A DNA stretch of 25,492 nt from DATBLE01 sp038248655 (GTDB lineage Bacteria; Actinomycetota; Thermoleophilia; Gaiellales; Gaiellaceae). The stretch spans positions 1-25,492 of the forward strand of contig JBBRXG010000032.1 in the NCBI GenBank assembly GCA_038248655.1, in the 5' to 3' direction. Position 1 is the stretch's first letter, and each line of letters starts with the position of its first letter. Below, in pieces: positions 6,796 to 13,719 of the stretch. The notes under the pieces are model-generated. The model was not told where the DNA came from. It saw only the letters and a program-made list of their open reading frames with translations, and ran no database searches. The translations under genes were made by a program, and so were the position numbers.

Positions 6796-7700
6796 GGGCG
6801 ATCCTCCTTCGCGAGCTCGGTGGGCCGGAGCGGCTCGAGCTCGCCGACGTTCCCGAGCCGGAGGCCGGCGCGGGGCAGTCGCTCGTGCACGTCCGCGCGG
6901 CCGGGATCAACTTCATGGATCTGCTCGTTCGCCGCGGGGAGTATCCGGCGCCGCCGGAGCTGCCCGCGATCCTCGGCGGGGAGGTGGCGGGGGAGGTCGA
7001 CGGGAAGCGGGTGATGGCGCTGCCGCGGGGCGGCGGATACGGAGAGGTGGTCGCCGCGGAGTGGCTCGTGCCGCTGCCTGACGGCGCATCGTTCGCAGAG
7101 GGAGCCGCCTTCCTGATGGCGTTCCTGACCGCCTGGATCCCGCTCGTGCGCCAGGCGCGGGTCGGGCCCGGGTCGACCGTGCTCGTGCACGCCGCGGCCG
7201 GCGGGGTCGGGAGCGCTGCCGTCCAGCTCGCGAGCCATCTCGGCGCGCGGGTGGTCGCGACCGCGGGGTCGGAGGAGAAGCGTGCGTTCGCGCTCGGGCT
7301 GGGCGCTGCCGAGGCGTACGGATACGAGGAGTTCGCCGAGGCGGTGCGGGCCGACGTCGTCCTCGACCCTGTCGGAGGCGAGGTCTTCGAGCGATCGCTG
7401 AAGATGCTGACACCGCTGGGCACGCTGATCGCGATCGGCTACGCCGGCGGGATCTGGAAGAAGGTCGACCCGGCACTCGTCGTCGGGCGGAACGCGTCGG
7501 TCGCGGGTTTCTATCTCGGGCGGCTGATGGCGCTCCAGCCGGAGGTGGTGCACGCCGCCGCGCGCGACGTGGTGCGGCTGTGGGAGGAGGGCGTGGTACG
7601 GCCGGTGGTCGGCGCCGAGCTTCCGCTGGCCGACGCCGCCGCCGGGCACGCCCTGATCGAGGATCGCCGCCACGTCGGAAAGGTCGTGCTTGTTCCGTAG
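6792..7700 (+). CDS. NAD(P)H:quinone oxidoreductase-like protein (MDR family), apparent CTG start
   Basis: This 302-residue protein belongs to the medium-chain dehydrogenase/reductase family, quinone oxidoreductase/enoyl reductase branch without zinc ligands. The first strand RAILLRELGGPERLEL, the segment VRAAGINFMDLLVRRGEYP and the nucleotide-binding HAAAGGVGSAAVQLA are all typical, with ARVVATAGSEEKRAFALGLGA after it. The conserved N-terminus begins right at CTG 6792, which overlaps the ligase stop as CTGA. No ATG, GTG or TTG lies in frame between the upstream in-frame stop (6765-6767) and GTG 6885, and starting at 6885 would delete the first strand. I therefore take CTG as the start. It probably reduces an enone or quinone intermediate; substrate unknown. 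Confidence 0.8.
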   Translation: MRAILLRELGGPERLELADVPEPEAGAGQSLVHVRAAGINFMDLLVRRGEYPAPPELPAILGGEVAGEVDGKRVMALPRGGGYGEVVAAEWLVPLPDGASFAEGAAFLMAFLTAWIPLVRQARVGPGSTVLVHAAAGGVGSAAVQLASHLGARVVATAGSEEKRAFALGLGAAEAYGYEEFAEAVRADVVLDPVGGEVFERSLKMLTPLGTLIAIGYAGGIWKKVDPALVVGRNASVAGFYLGRLMALQPEVVHAAARDVVRLWEEGVVRPVVGAELPLADAAAGHALIEDRRHVGKVVLVP

Positions 7701-8346
7701 CGCTCTGGTCACGGGCGGGGAGTCGGGGATCGGTGCGGCGGCGGTCGCGCTGCTGGAGCGGGGCGGCGCCGAGGTGGCAGCGCTCGATCTCGCGACCGGA
7801 TTCGACGTCGGTGACGCTTCCGCCTGGGAGGCGATCGGTCCTGTCGACTTCGCGTTCTTGAACGCCGGGGTGGCGACCGGGACGGGCGACGTCGGCGAGC
7901 TTTCCGAGCCGCTCTACCGCCGGGCGCTCGGCGCGAACGTCGACGGAGTCGTCTTCGGCGTCCGGCGGATGGCGCAGGTGATGGCCCCCGGGTCGTCGAT
8001 CGTCGCGACCGCCTCGCTGGCGGGTCTCGTGCCGATGCCGCTCGACCCGGTGTACACGCTGACCAAGCATGCGGTGGTCGGGTTCGTGCGCGCCGTCGCA
8101 CCGCAGCTGTCGGAGCGGGGGATCCGGATCAACGCGATCTGTCCCGGCTTTTCCGACACGCCGATCATGGACGAGGAGCTCCGCGCCCGGGTGTCGGAGC
8201 AGGGCGTCGCGCTGATTCCGCCCCAGCGGGTCGCGGAGGCGGCGCTGCAAGCAGGGCAGTCGGAGGAGACCGGGCAGGTATGGGTCGTCCAGCCGGGCCG
8301 CGACCCGCTCGTCTACGAGTTCCGCGGGGTTCCCGGGCCGAGATGA
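7690..8346 (+). CDS. Short-chain dehydrogenase/reductase (SDR)
   Basis: The 218-residue Rossmann-fold oxidoreductase carries the cofactor motif TGGESGIG (8-15), NAG (58-60) and the catalytic Ser109 (TASLAG), Tyr122 and Lys126 (YTLTK). The segment NAICPGFSDTPI after the active site is typical. DLATGFDV at the end of the second strand places an Asp where NAD-preferring SDRs have theirs. It is shorter than most classical SDRs (about 250), with short loops between strands 2 and 4. TTG 7690 is the only start that keeps the glycine motif, and it overlaps the previous gene by 11 bases. It likely oxidises a hydroxyacyl intermediate or alcohol made by its operon partners; that is inference. Confidence 0.87.
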   Translation: MFRSALVTGGESGIGAAAVALLERGGAEVAALDLATGFDVGDASAWEAIGPVDFAFLNAGVATGTGDVGELSEPLYRRALGANVDGVVFGVRRMAQVMAPGSSIVATASLAGLVPMPLDPVYTLTKHAVVGFVRAVAPQLSERGIRINAICPGFSDTPIMDEELRARVSEQGVALIPPQRVAEAALQAGQSEETGQVWVVQPGRDPLVYEFRGVPGPR

Positions 8347-9257
8347 GCCCGCCCGCCTACCGGACGCCCGACGAGCGGTTCGAGCGGCTGCCCGGCTTTC
8401 CGTGGGCGCCCCGGTACCTCGAGCAGGACGGCCTGCGGATGCACTACCTCGACGAGGGTGACGGTGACCCGGTGCTCTGCCTGCACGGCGAGCCGACCTG
8501 GTCGTTTCTCTACCGCAAGATGCTCCCGGTGCTCGCCGCGGCCGGGTCGCGCGTGGTCGCGCCCGACTACTTCGGCTTCGGCCGTTCCGACAAGCCGATC
8601 GACGTCGGCTGGTACACGTTCGACCGGCACTACGGGTCGACCCGACGACTCGTCGAGGAGCTCGACCTACGCGGGCTGACGGTGGTGGTGCAGGACTGGG
8701 GCGGCCCGATCGGCCTGCGGCTCGCGGTCGAGCATCCAAACCGGGTCGACCGGCTCGTGATCATGAACACCGGCCTCGGCGGCGGCCGGCCACCGAGCGA
8801 GACGTGGCTTCGGTTCCGTGACGTCGTCCGGGCGGCGGGCGGCGACTTCCAGGCGGGCCGCCTGATCCGGACGAGCGCCGTGCGCGGCCTGACGGACGAC
8901 GTCGTCGCCGCCTACGACGCCCCGTTCCCCGTCCCCGAGTCGAAGGCGGGCGCGCTCGCCTTCCCCGAGCAGGTGCCGACCGATCCCGACCACCCGAACA
9001 CCGCGCCGCTGATGGCGATCCGGGCGGCGCTCGCCGCGTGGGAGAAGCCGGCGCTCGTGCTGTTCGGCGATTCGGACCCGATCTTCACCCCGCGCGTCGC
9101 CGAGCGGATCGCGGCCTGGATCCCGGGCGCTCTTCCCACGGAGTTGATCGCGAACGCCGGGCACTTCGTCCAGGAGGACGCGGGCGAGGAGGCAGCGACC
9201 CGGATCGTCGAGTTCCTCGGGGCAGCGCGAGAACGCCACGCCGAAACACCCTCGTAA
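8343..9257 (+). CDS. Haloalkane dehalogenase-like alpha/beta hydrolase
   Basis: Haloalkane dehalogenases replace a halogen with hydroxyl through an aspartyl ester. The 304-residue product has the oxyanion motif HGEPTW (48-53), nucleophile Asp118 in VQDWGGPIG, the following Trp119 that holds the halide, Asp245 in FGDSDPIF and His274 in NAGHFVQED. The order Asp-(cap)-Asp-His matches subfamily HLD-I, whose type enzyme DhlA has Asp124, Asp260 and His289. A cap-domain Trp155 (SETWLRF) may be the second halide-binding residue. ATG 8343 overlaps the SDR stop as ATGA. The stop TAA is contributed by the palindrome at 9254-9268. Family call is strong; activity on halogenated substrates is inferred, and related proteins can be general hydrolases. 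Confidence 0.83.
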   Translation: MSPPAYRTPDERFERLPGFPWAPRYLEQDGLRMHYLDEGDGDPVLCLHGEPTWSFLYRKMLPVLAAAGSRVVAPDYFGFGRSDKPIDVGWYTFDRHYGSTRRLVEELDLRGLTVVVQDWGGPIGLRLAVEHPNRVDRLVIMNTGLGGGRPPSETWLRFRDVVRAAGGDFQAGRLIRTSAVRGLTDDVVAAYDAPFPVPESKAGALAFPEQVPTDPDHPNTAPLMAIRAALAAWEKPALVLFGDSDPIFTPRVAERIAAWIPGALPTELIANAGHFVQEDAGEEAATRIVEFLGAARERHAETPS

Positions 9258-9272
9258 CAGACTGTTACAAGG
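9254..9272 (+). repeat. Palindrome family GTAACAGACTGTTAC, copy 1
   Basis: The element reads GTAACA-GAC-TGTTAC followed by AAGG. It overlaps the end of the dehalogenase gene and supplies its TAA stop codon. The same 19-base unit, in the same orientation, occurs at 9636 and 19531. Confidence 0.8.
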
Positions 9273-9316
9273 GCATTTCGCCTCTGAGTCGTCACAGACG
9301 GGTGCATCGTCGATCG

Positions 9317-9330
9317 CGAGACTGGTCTCG
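9317..9330. promoter_or_regulatory. Short perfect palindrome at the start of the small gene
   Basis: CGAGAC-TG-GTCTCG ends on the first base of the GTG start at 9330. A palindrome at this position could be an operator or a translational hairpin; a chance origin in GC-rich sequence is also possible. Confidence 0.25.
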
Positions 9331-9620
9331 TGCTTCGCTTCGCCCCTCGGATCCCCGATCGGCTCGCGAAGACGCTCGTCCGGCTCGACGACCGGAACGT
9401 TCCGATCGCCGAGACGTGTCGGCGTCTGGGTGCGGAAGCCGATCGCCTCGGGCTCACGAGGCCCAGCTACGAGCGAGTCCGCGAGCTCGTCCACCTGGAG
9501 CGGAGCATCCGACGCGGGCCGAGCACGACCTCCGTCCTGGTGGACATCGCCTGGCGCGTCCGTCCGCCGGGCGCCCTCTTCGACCACGTCTCCGGAGTCG
9601 GCGTGCCGTCGAGGCGATAG
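9330..9620 (+). CDS. Small protein of unknown function, possible helix-turn-helix
   Basis: The 96-residue product is not a family I can name. It is rich in Arg and Leu, has no signal peptide or membrane segment, and the segment NVPIAETCRRLGAEADRLGL followed by TRPSYERVRELVHLER could be two or three helices resembling a DNA-binding helix-turn-helix. Codon use is GC-rich at third positions, like its neighbours, which supports a real gene. The start is GTG 9330, at the edge of a short palindrome. The gene stands alone, 72 bases after the dehalogenase and convergent with the ACAD10/11-type gene, and is bracketed by two same-direction copies of the GTAACAGACTGTTAC element. Confidence 0.6.
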   Translation: MLRFAPRIPDRLAKTLVRLDDRNVPIAETCRRLGAEADRLGLTRPSYERVRELVHLERSIRRGPSTTSVLVDIAWRVRPPGALFDHVSGVGVPSRR

Positions 9621-9635
9621 CGCGCCTCCCTCCAA

Positions 9636-9654
9636 GTAACAAACTGTTACAAGG
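9636..9654 (+). repeat. Palindrome family GTAACAGACTGTTAC, copy 2
   Basis: The element reads GTAACA-AAC-TGTTAC then AAGGATGGTT, differing from copy 1 only in the loop. It lies between the convergent small gene (ends 9620) and the acyl-CoA dehydrogenase on the minus strand (ends 9672). Confidence 0.8.
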
Positions 9655-9671
9655 ATGGTTCCGCCGGGGCG

Positions 9672-10880
9672 CTACGAAAAGCGCCAGGAGCCGCCGGCGG
9701 TGTACTCCTTCAGGATCCGCCGGCTCACGACCATGCGGTGCACCTCGTCTGGGCCGTCGTAGATGCGGCCGGCGCGGGCCGCGGCCAGCATCGCGGCGAG
9801 CGGCGTGCGGTCGGTCAGTCCCAGGGCGCCGTGCACCTGCACCGCGCGGTCGATCACCTCGTTCAGCACCCGCGCGGCGTAGAACTTGATCAGGGAGATC
9901 TCGACGCGCGCCTCGCTGCCCTCGTCGATCGCGTGCGCGGCGGAGAGCGTCATCAGCCGGCAGGCCTGGATCTCGGCGGCCGAGTCGGCGATCCAGTTCT
10001 GGACGGTCTGCTTGTCGGCGAGCGGGCCGCCGAACGCCTCGCGCTCGAGCGCGTAGCGGCACATCAGGTCGAACGCGCGCTGCATCTGCCCCAGCCAGCG
10101 CATGACGTGGTGGATCCGCCCCGGCCCGAGCCGCTTCTGGGCGATCCGGAAGCCCTCGCCCCGCTCGCCGAGCAGGTTCCCGGCCGGAACGCGCACGCCG
10201 GTGTAGCGCACCTCGCAGTGGGTCGACCAGCCGCGCCCGCGGTGCCCGGAGACCGGCACCGCCTCGACGACGATCCCGGGCACGTCGGTGGGGACGAGGA
10301 TCTGGCTCGCCCGGCGGTGCGGCTCGGCCTCGGGGTCGGTGACGGTCATCACGATCCCGAAGCCGGCGCCCTCTGCGCCGGACGAGAACCACTTGTGGCC
10401 GTCGATCACCCACTCGTCGCCGTCGAGCACCGCGGTCGTCCGCAGGCCGGTCGGGTCGGCGCCCGACACCTCCGGCTCGGTCATCGAGAAGAACGAGCGC
10501 GTCTCGCCGTCGACCAGCGGCCGGAGGAACCGGTCTTTCTGCGCCTCGGTTCCGAACAGGTGGAGGATCTCGCCGTTGCCGGCATCGGGCGCCTGGCAGT
10601 TGAAGACGAGCTGCGCCCAGATGCTGCGGCCGATCTCCTCGTTCAGGTGCGCGTACGCGAGAAAACCGCGGCCGGTGCCCCCGGCCTCCGGCGGGAGGTG
10701 CGGCGCCCACAGCCCTTCCGCCCGCGCCCGCCCCCGCAGGTCGGCGATCAGCGCGTCGGCCGCCTCGTCCTCGCGGGCGAGGGCGGGCTCGGCGCCGTAC
10801 ACGTGCGCGTCCATGAACGCGCGATAGGCCCCGCGCAGCTCCGCGTACTCTCCGGCCGCCGCGAGTTCCGTCACTCCCAT
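9672..10880 (-). CDS. Acyl-CoA dehydrogenase, ACAD10/11 type
   Basis: This 402-residue protein matches the ACAD10/ACAD11 branch rather than ordinary fatty-acid dehydrogenases. Diagnostic segments are FSMTEPEVSGAD (about 131-142), WVIDGHKWFSSGAEG, KRLGPGRIHHVMRW in the C-terminal domain and the final YDGPDEVHRMVVSRR. Human ACAD11 has closely similar GPGRIHH and ADGPDEVH segments. In mammals and in the Pseudomonas levulinate (lva) pathway these enzymes work with an APH-like kinase on 4-hydroxyacyl-CoA. ATG 10880 is the preferred start; ATG 10892 would add four residues. The gene is divergent from the LLM oxidoreductase, with only about 21 bases between them. The kinase encoded at 12682 is the likely partner. 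Confidence 0.92.
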   Translation of the reverse strand: MGVTELAAAGEYAELRGAYRAFMDAHVYGAEPALAREDEAADALIADLRGRARAEGLWAPHLPPEAGGTGRGFLAYAHLNEEIGRSIWAQLVFNCQAPDAGNGEILHLFGTEAQKDRFLRPLVDGETRSFFSMTEPEVSGADPTGLRTTAVLDGDEWVIDGHKWFSSGAEGAGFGIVMTVTDPEAEPHRRASQILVPTDVPGIVVEAVPVSGHRGRGWSTHCEVRYTGVRVPAGNLLGERGEGFRIAQKRLGPGRIHHVMRWLGQMQRAFDLMCRYALEREAFGGPLADKQTVQNWIADSAAEIQACRLMTLSAAHAIDEGSEARVEISLIKFYAARVLNEVIDRAVQVHGALGLTDRTPLAAMLAAARAGRIYDGPDEVHRMVVSRRILKEYTAGGSWRFS

Positions 10881-10886
10881 CCCGTC

Positions 10887-10892
10887 TAGCAT
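10887..10892 (+). promoter_or_regulatory. Candidate -10 box (TAGCAT) in the divergent 10881-10901 spacer
   Basis: TAGCAT lies nine bases before ATG 10902. With so little space between the divergent genes, both transcripts must start within or next to the coding ends, so the messages should be leaderless or nearly so. Confidence 0.35.
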
Positions 10893-10901
10893 CGCAGCTA
10901 C

Positions 10902-11915
10902 ATGCGCCTGGGGCTCGCACTGGGATACGCCCCGCCGGGGACGAACCCGACGGAGCTGGTCGAGCTCGCCCGGGAGGCGGAGCGCCTCGGCTATGACTCC
11001 GCCTGGACCGCGGAGGCGTGGGGGACAGACGCGGTCAGCGTCCTCGCCTGGCTCGGCGCGACAACGACCACCCTGAAGCTCGGCGCCGGGATCATGCAGA
11101 TTCCGGCCCGAACGCCGGCGATGACCGCGATGACCGCGGCCACGCTCGACCTGATGTCGGGCGGGCGGATGCTGCTCGGGCTCGGCACCTCCGGCCCGCA
11201 GGTCGCCGAGGGCTGGCACGGGCAGGCCTTCGGCAAGCCGCTCGGACGGACCCGCGAGTACGTCGAGATCGTCCGCGCGGCGATCCGCCGCGACCTCGTC
11301 GAGCATCGGGGCGAGCACTACGCGATCCCGTACGAGGGCGACGGCGCGACCGGGCTCGGCAAGCCGCTGAAGCTGATGCTGCGGCCGCTCCGAACCGAGA
11401 TCCCGATCTACCTCGCCGCGATCGGCCCCAGGAACGTCGCGCTCGCCGCCGAGATCGCCGACGGCTGGCTTCCCGTCTGGATCTCGCCGGACCATCTGCA
11501 GGACGTCTTCGGCGACGCGCTCGGCGCGGCGAGGTCCGGGTTCGACGTCGCTGCGTTCGCGGTGCCGGTCGCACTCTCCGACGATCTCCAGGCCGCCCGC
11601 GACTTCGTCAAGCCGCACCTCGCCCTCTACGTGGGCGGAATGGGGGCGAAGGGCCAGAACTACTACACGGCGCTCGTCGGTCGCTACGGCTACGGGGCCG
11701 AGGCGGCGAGGATCCAGGAGCTCTACCTGGACGGGAAGAAGATGGAGGCGATCGCCGCCGTCCCCGACGCGCTCGTCGACGAGGTCGCCCTCGTCGGCCC
11801 GCGTGAGCGGATCGCCGACCGGCTCGACGCCTGGCGCGAATCCGGCATCACCACCCTGCTCGTCCAGACGCCCGATCGTGCAACGCTGCGAACGATGGCG
11901 GAGCTCGTCCTGTGA
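10902..11915 (+). CDS. LLM-class flavin/F420-dependent oxidoreductase
   Basis: The 337-residue product is a bacterial-luciferase-like TIM-barrel enzyme. The N-terminus RLGLALGYAPPGTNPTELVELAREAERLGYDSAWTAE, the LKLGAGIMQIPARTPAMTAMTAATLD segment and GGRMLLGLGTSGPQV are characteristic, as are PIYLAAIGPRNVALAAEIADGWLP and the closing VALVGPRERIADRLDAW. This pattern is that of actinobacterial F420-dependent members (methylene-H4MPT reductase-like and alcohol dehydrogenase-like), so F420 use is likely but not provable from sequence; FMN is the alternative. It leads an operon whose four genes are each joined by a GTGA overlap. It probably oxidises or reduces a ketone or alcohol intermediate. Confidence 0.88.
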   Translation: MRLGLALGYAPPGTNPTELVELAREAERLGYDSAWTAEAWGTDAVSVLAWLGATTTTLKLGAGIMQIPARTPAMTAMTAATLDLMSGGRMLLGLGTSGPQVAEGWHGQAFGKPLGRTREYVEIVRAAIRRDLVEHRGEHYAIPYEGDGATGLGKPLKLMLRPLRTEIPIYLAAIGPRNVALAAEIADGWLPVWISPDHLQDVFGDALGAARSGFDVAAFAVPVALSDDLQAARDFVKPHLALYVGGMGAKGQNYYTALVGRYGYGAEAARIQELYLDGKKMEAIAAVPDALVDEVALVGPRERIADRLDAWRESGITTLLVQTPDRATLRTMAELVL

Positions 11916-12685
11916 AGCCTGCCGAGCTGTTCGACCTCGCCGGCCGGGTCGCGATCGTCACCGGCGGCGGGAGCGGGATCGGCCGCCAGATGGCGCAGGG
12001 CCTCGCGGAGGCGGGCGCCGACGTCGTCGTCTGCGCGCGAAAACCCGAGCGCTGCGAGCAGGCGGCGGCCGAGCTCCGCTCGCTCGGGGTGCGGGCGCTC
12101 GGTCTGCGCTGCGACGTGCGCGACCCGGCCGCGATCACCGCCGTCGTCGAGCGGACGCGCTCGGAGCTCGGGAGCGTCGACGTCCTCGTCAACAACGCGG
12201 GCACCTCCTGGGGTGCGCCCGCCGAGGACCACCCCCTCGACGGCTGGCAGAAGGTGATCGACGTCAACCTGACCGGCGTCTTCCTCTTCTCCCAGGCGGC
12301 CGGCCGCGTGATGATCGAGCAGCAGGCCGGCAAGATCGTCAACATCGCCTCCGTCGCCGGGCTGGGCGGCGCTCCCCCGGAGCTGATGAACGCGGTCGCC
12401 TACAACGCCTCGAAGGGCGGCGTGATCTCGTTCACGCGCGATCTGGCGACGAAGTGGGCGCGACACCACGTCAACGTCAACGCGATCGCGCCCGGCTGGT
12501 TCCCGACCGACATGAACTCGGCGCTGCTCGAGGCGAGGCCCGACGCCTACCTGGAGGGCATCCCGCTCGCCCGCTTCGGCGGACCCGACGACCTCAAGGG
12601 CGCGGTCGTCTTCCTCGCCTCGCGAGCCTCCGACTACGTGACCGGGCACACGCTCGTCGTGGACGGCGGCCAGTCGTCCTGGTGA
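11912..12685 (+). CDS. Short-chain dehydrogenase/reductase (SDR), classical type
   Basis: The 257-residue classical SDR shows TGGGSGIG (17-24), NNAG (94-97), catalytic Ser147 (NIASVAG), Tyr164 and Lys168 (YNASKGG), the APGWFPTDMN segment after the active site and a C-terminal YVTGHTLVVDGGQSSW that closes the tetramer interface. Arg43 after the second strand (CARKPERC) suggests preference for NADP(H). Members with this pattern include gluconate 5-dehydrogenase and 3-oxoacyl reductases. GTG 11912 overlaps the preceding stop. Next to an APH-like kinase and an ACAD10/11 homologue it could oxidise the 3-hydroxyacyl-CoA formed after isomerisation, the role of LvaD in Pseudomonas; that assignment is inference. 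Confidence 0.9.
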   Translation: MKPAELFDLAGRVAIVTGGGSGIGRQMAQGLAEAGADVVVCARKPERCEQAAAELRSLGVRALGLRCDVRDPAAITAVVERTRSELGSVDVLVNNAGTSWGAPAEDHPLDGWQKVIDVNLTGVFLFSQAAGRVMIEQQAGKIVNIASVAGLGGAPPELMNAVAYNASKGGVISFTRDLATKWARHHVNVNAIAPGWFPTDMNSALLEARPDAYLEGIPLARFGGPDDLKGAVVFLASRASDYVTGHTLVVDGGQSSW

Positions 12686-13719
12686 CGGCCGGGCAGCCGC
12701 CGTTCCTCGTCCTCGAGCAGGTCGAGGCGTTCCTCGACGCGAACGGGCTCGGCGCGGGGCCGGTGACCGCTACTCGCATCGGCGAGGGCGGCGGCTCCAA
12801 CTTCTCCTTCCTGCTCGAGCGCGGCGATGCGCGGTTCGTCCTCCGCCGCCCGCCGCGGCCTCCGCTTCCGCCGTCGGCCCACGACATGGTCCGCGAGGCC
12901 CGGCTGCAGCTCGCGCTCGCGCCGCACGGCATCCGGCTCCCCCGGATCCGGGCGGTCTGCGACGACGAGCGCGTCATCGGCGTCCCCTTCTACGTCATGG
13001 ACTACCTCGACGGCCACGTCGTCACCCGCGACCTCGTCCCCGGGCTCGAGTCAGGGGCCGCCCGCCGCCGGCTCGGGCTCGACCTCGTCGACGCGCTCGT
13101 CGAGATCCACGCCGTGGACGTGAACGCGCCCGGGGTCGCCGACTTCATCCGTTCGGGCAGCTACCTCGAGCGGCAGGTCCGGCGCTTCTCCGAGCTGTGG
13201 GAGATCAACCGGACACGCGAGCTGCCGACCGTGGCCGAGGTCGGCGGCCGGCTTGCCGCGCGCCTGCCGGAGCCGCTGCCGCCGACCGTGGTCCACGGCG
13301 ACTACCGGCTCGGCAACACGATCGTCGCCGTCGACGACCCATCGCGGATCACCGCCGTCCTCGACTGGGAGATGGGCGCGGTCGGTGATCCCCGCGCCGA
13401 TGTCGGCTACCTGCTCGCCACGTACAGCGAGCCGGGCGGCGAGGTCAGCCCGCTCGGCACGTCGCCCGTCACCGCGCTGCCGGGATTCCCGTCGAAGCGG
13501 GAGCTCGTCGACCGATACGTCGCCCGTAGTGGCCGCGACGTCGAGCCGCTCGACTGGTTCCAGGCGCTCGCCCTCTGGAAAGCCGCCGTCTTCTGCGAGG
13601 CGATCTACGGGCGCTTCATCCGCGGAGAGCTCGCCGCCGAGGACTCGTACGCGTCCCGCTTCGAGGCGGGTGTGCCCCTGCTCGCCGAGACGGCCGCCGC
13701 ATTACTATCTTCCGCGTGA
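12682..13719 (+). CDS. APH-like phosphotransferase, ACAD10/11-associated type
   Basis: The 345-residue kinase-fold protein has the glycine-rich region IGEGGGSNFSFLL (33-45) with FVLRRPP supplying the strand after it, the catalytic loop HGDYRLGN (205-212) and the metal-binding LDWE (227-230). This is the aminoglycoside-phosphotransferase fold, but members with LRRPP and HGDYRLGN are the type fused to, or adjacent to, ACAD10/11 dehydrogenases and phosphorylate the 4-hydroxyl of hydroxyacyl-CoAs rather than antibiotics. GTG 12682 overlaps the SDR stop; a longer frame reading left into the SDR is an out-of-frame extension. The ACAD10/11-type gene at 9672-10880 is the expected partner. Antibiotic resistance is an unlikely alternative. 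Confidence 0.9.
   Translation: MTAGQPPFLVLEQVEAFLDANGLGAGPVTATRIGEGGGSNFSFLLERGDARFVLRRPPRPPLPPSAHDMVREARLQLALAPHGIRLPRIRAVCDDERVIGVPFYVMDYLDGHVVTRDLVPGLESGAARRRLGLDLVDALVEIHAVDVNAPGVADFIRSGSYLERQVRRFSELWEINRTRELPTVAEVGGRLAARLPEPLPPTVVHGDYRLGNTIVAVDDPSRITAVLDWEMGAVGDPRADVGYLLATYSEPGGEVSPLGTSPVTALPGFPSKRELVDRYVARSGRDVEPLDWFQALALWKAAVFCEAIYGRFIRGELAAEDSYASRFEAGVPLLAETAAALLSSA
13703..13708 (+). promoter_or_regulatory. Candidate internal -10 box (TACTAT) for the SnoaL-like gene
   Basis: TACTAT is followed by seven bases and GTG 13716, the same geometry as at 5148 and 18322. It lies in the end of the kinase gene, so the SnoaL-like gene might be made both by coupling and from its own leaderless message. 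Confidence 0.4.

Noticed and set aside
9254..9654. Insertion sequence or integron cassette with GTAACAGACTGTTAC ends
   Set aside because: No transposase, integrase or target-site duplication is seen, and a third lone copy exists at 19531, so a dispersed palindrome is the safer description.
10881..11618. N-terminal extension of the ACAD10/11-type frame through the LLM gene
   Set aside because: The extension has no family similarity, overlaps a clear divergent gene, and the dehydrogenase fold begins at ATG 10880.
11803..12681. N-terminal extension of the kinase frame through the SDR gene
   Set aside because: The extension is out of frame with a well-supported SDR and Arg-rich; the kinase fold begins at GTG 12682.
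12682..13719. Aminoglycoside resistance gene
   Set aside because: The sequence form (LRRPP, HGDYRLGN) and neighbours fit the ACAD10/11-associated kinases, not antibiotic kinases.
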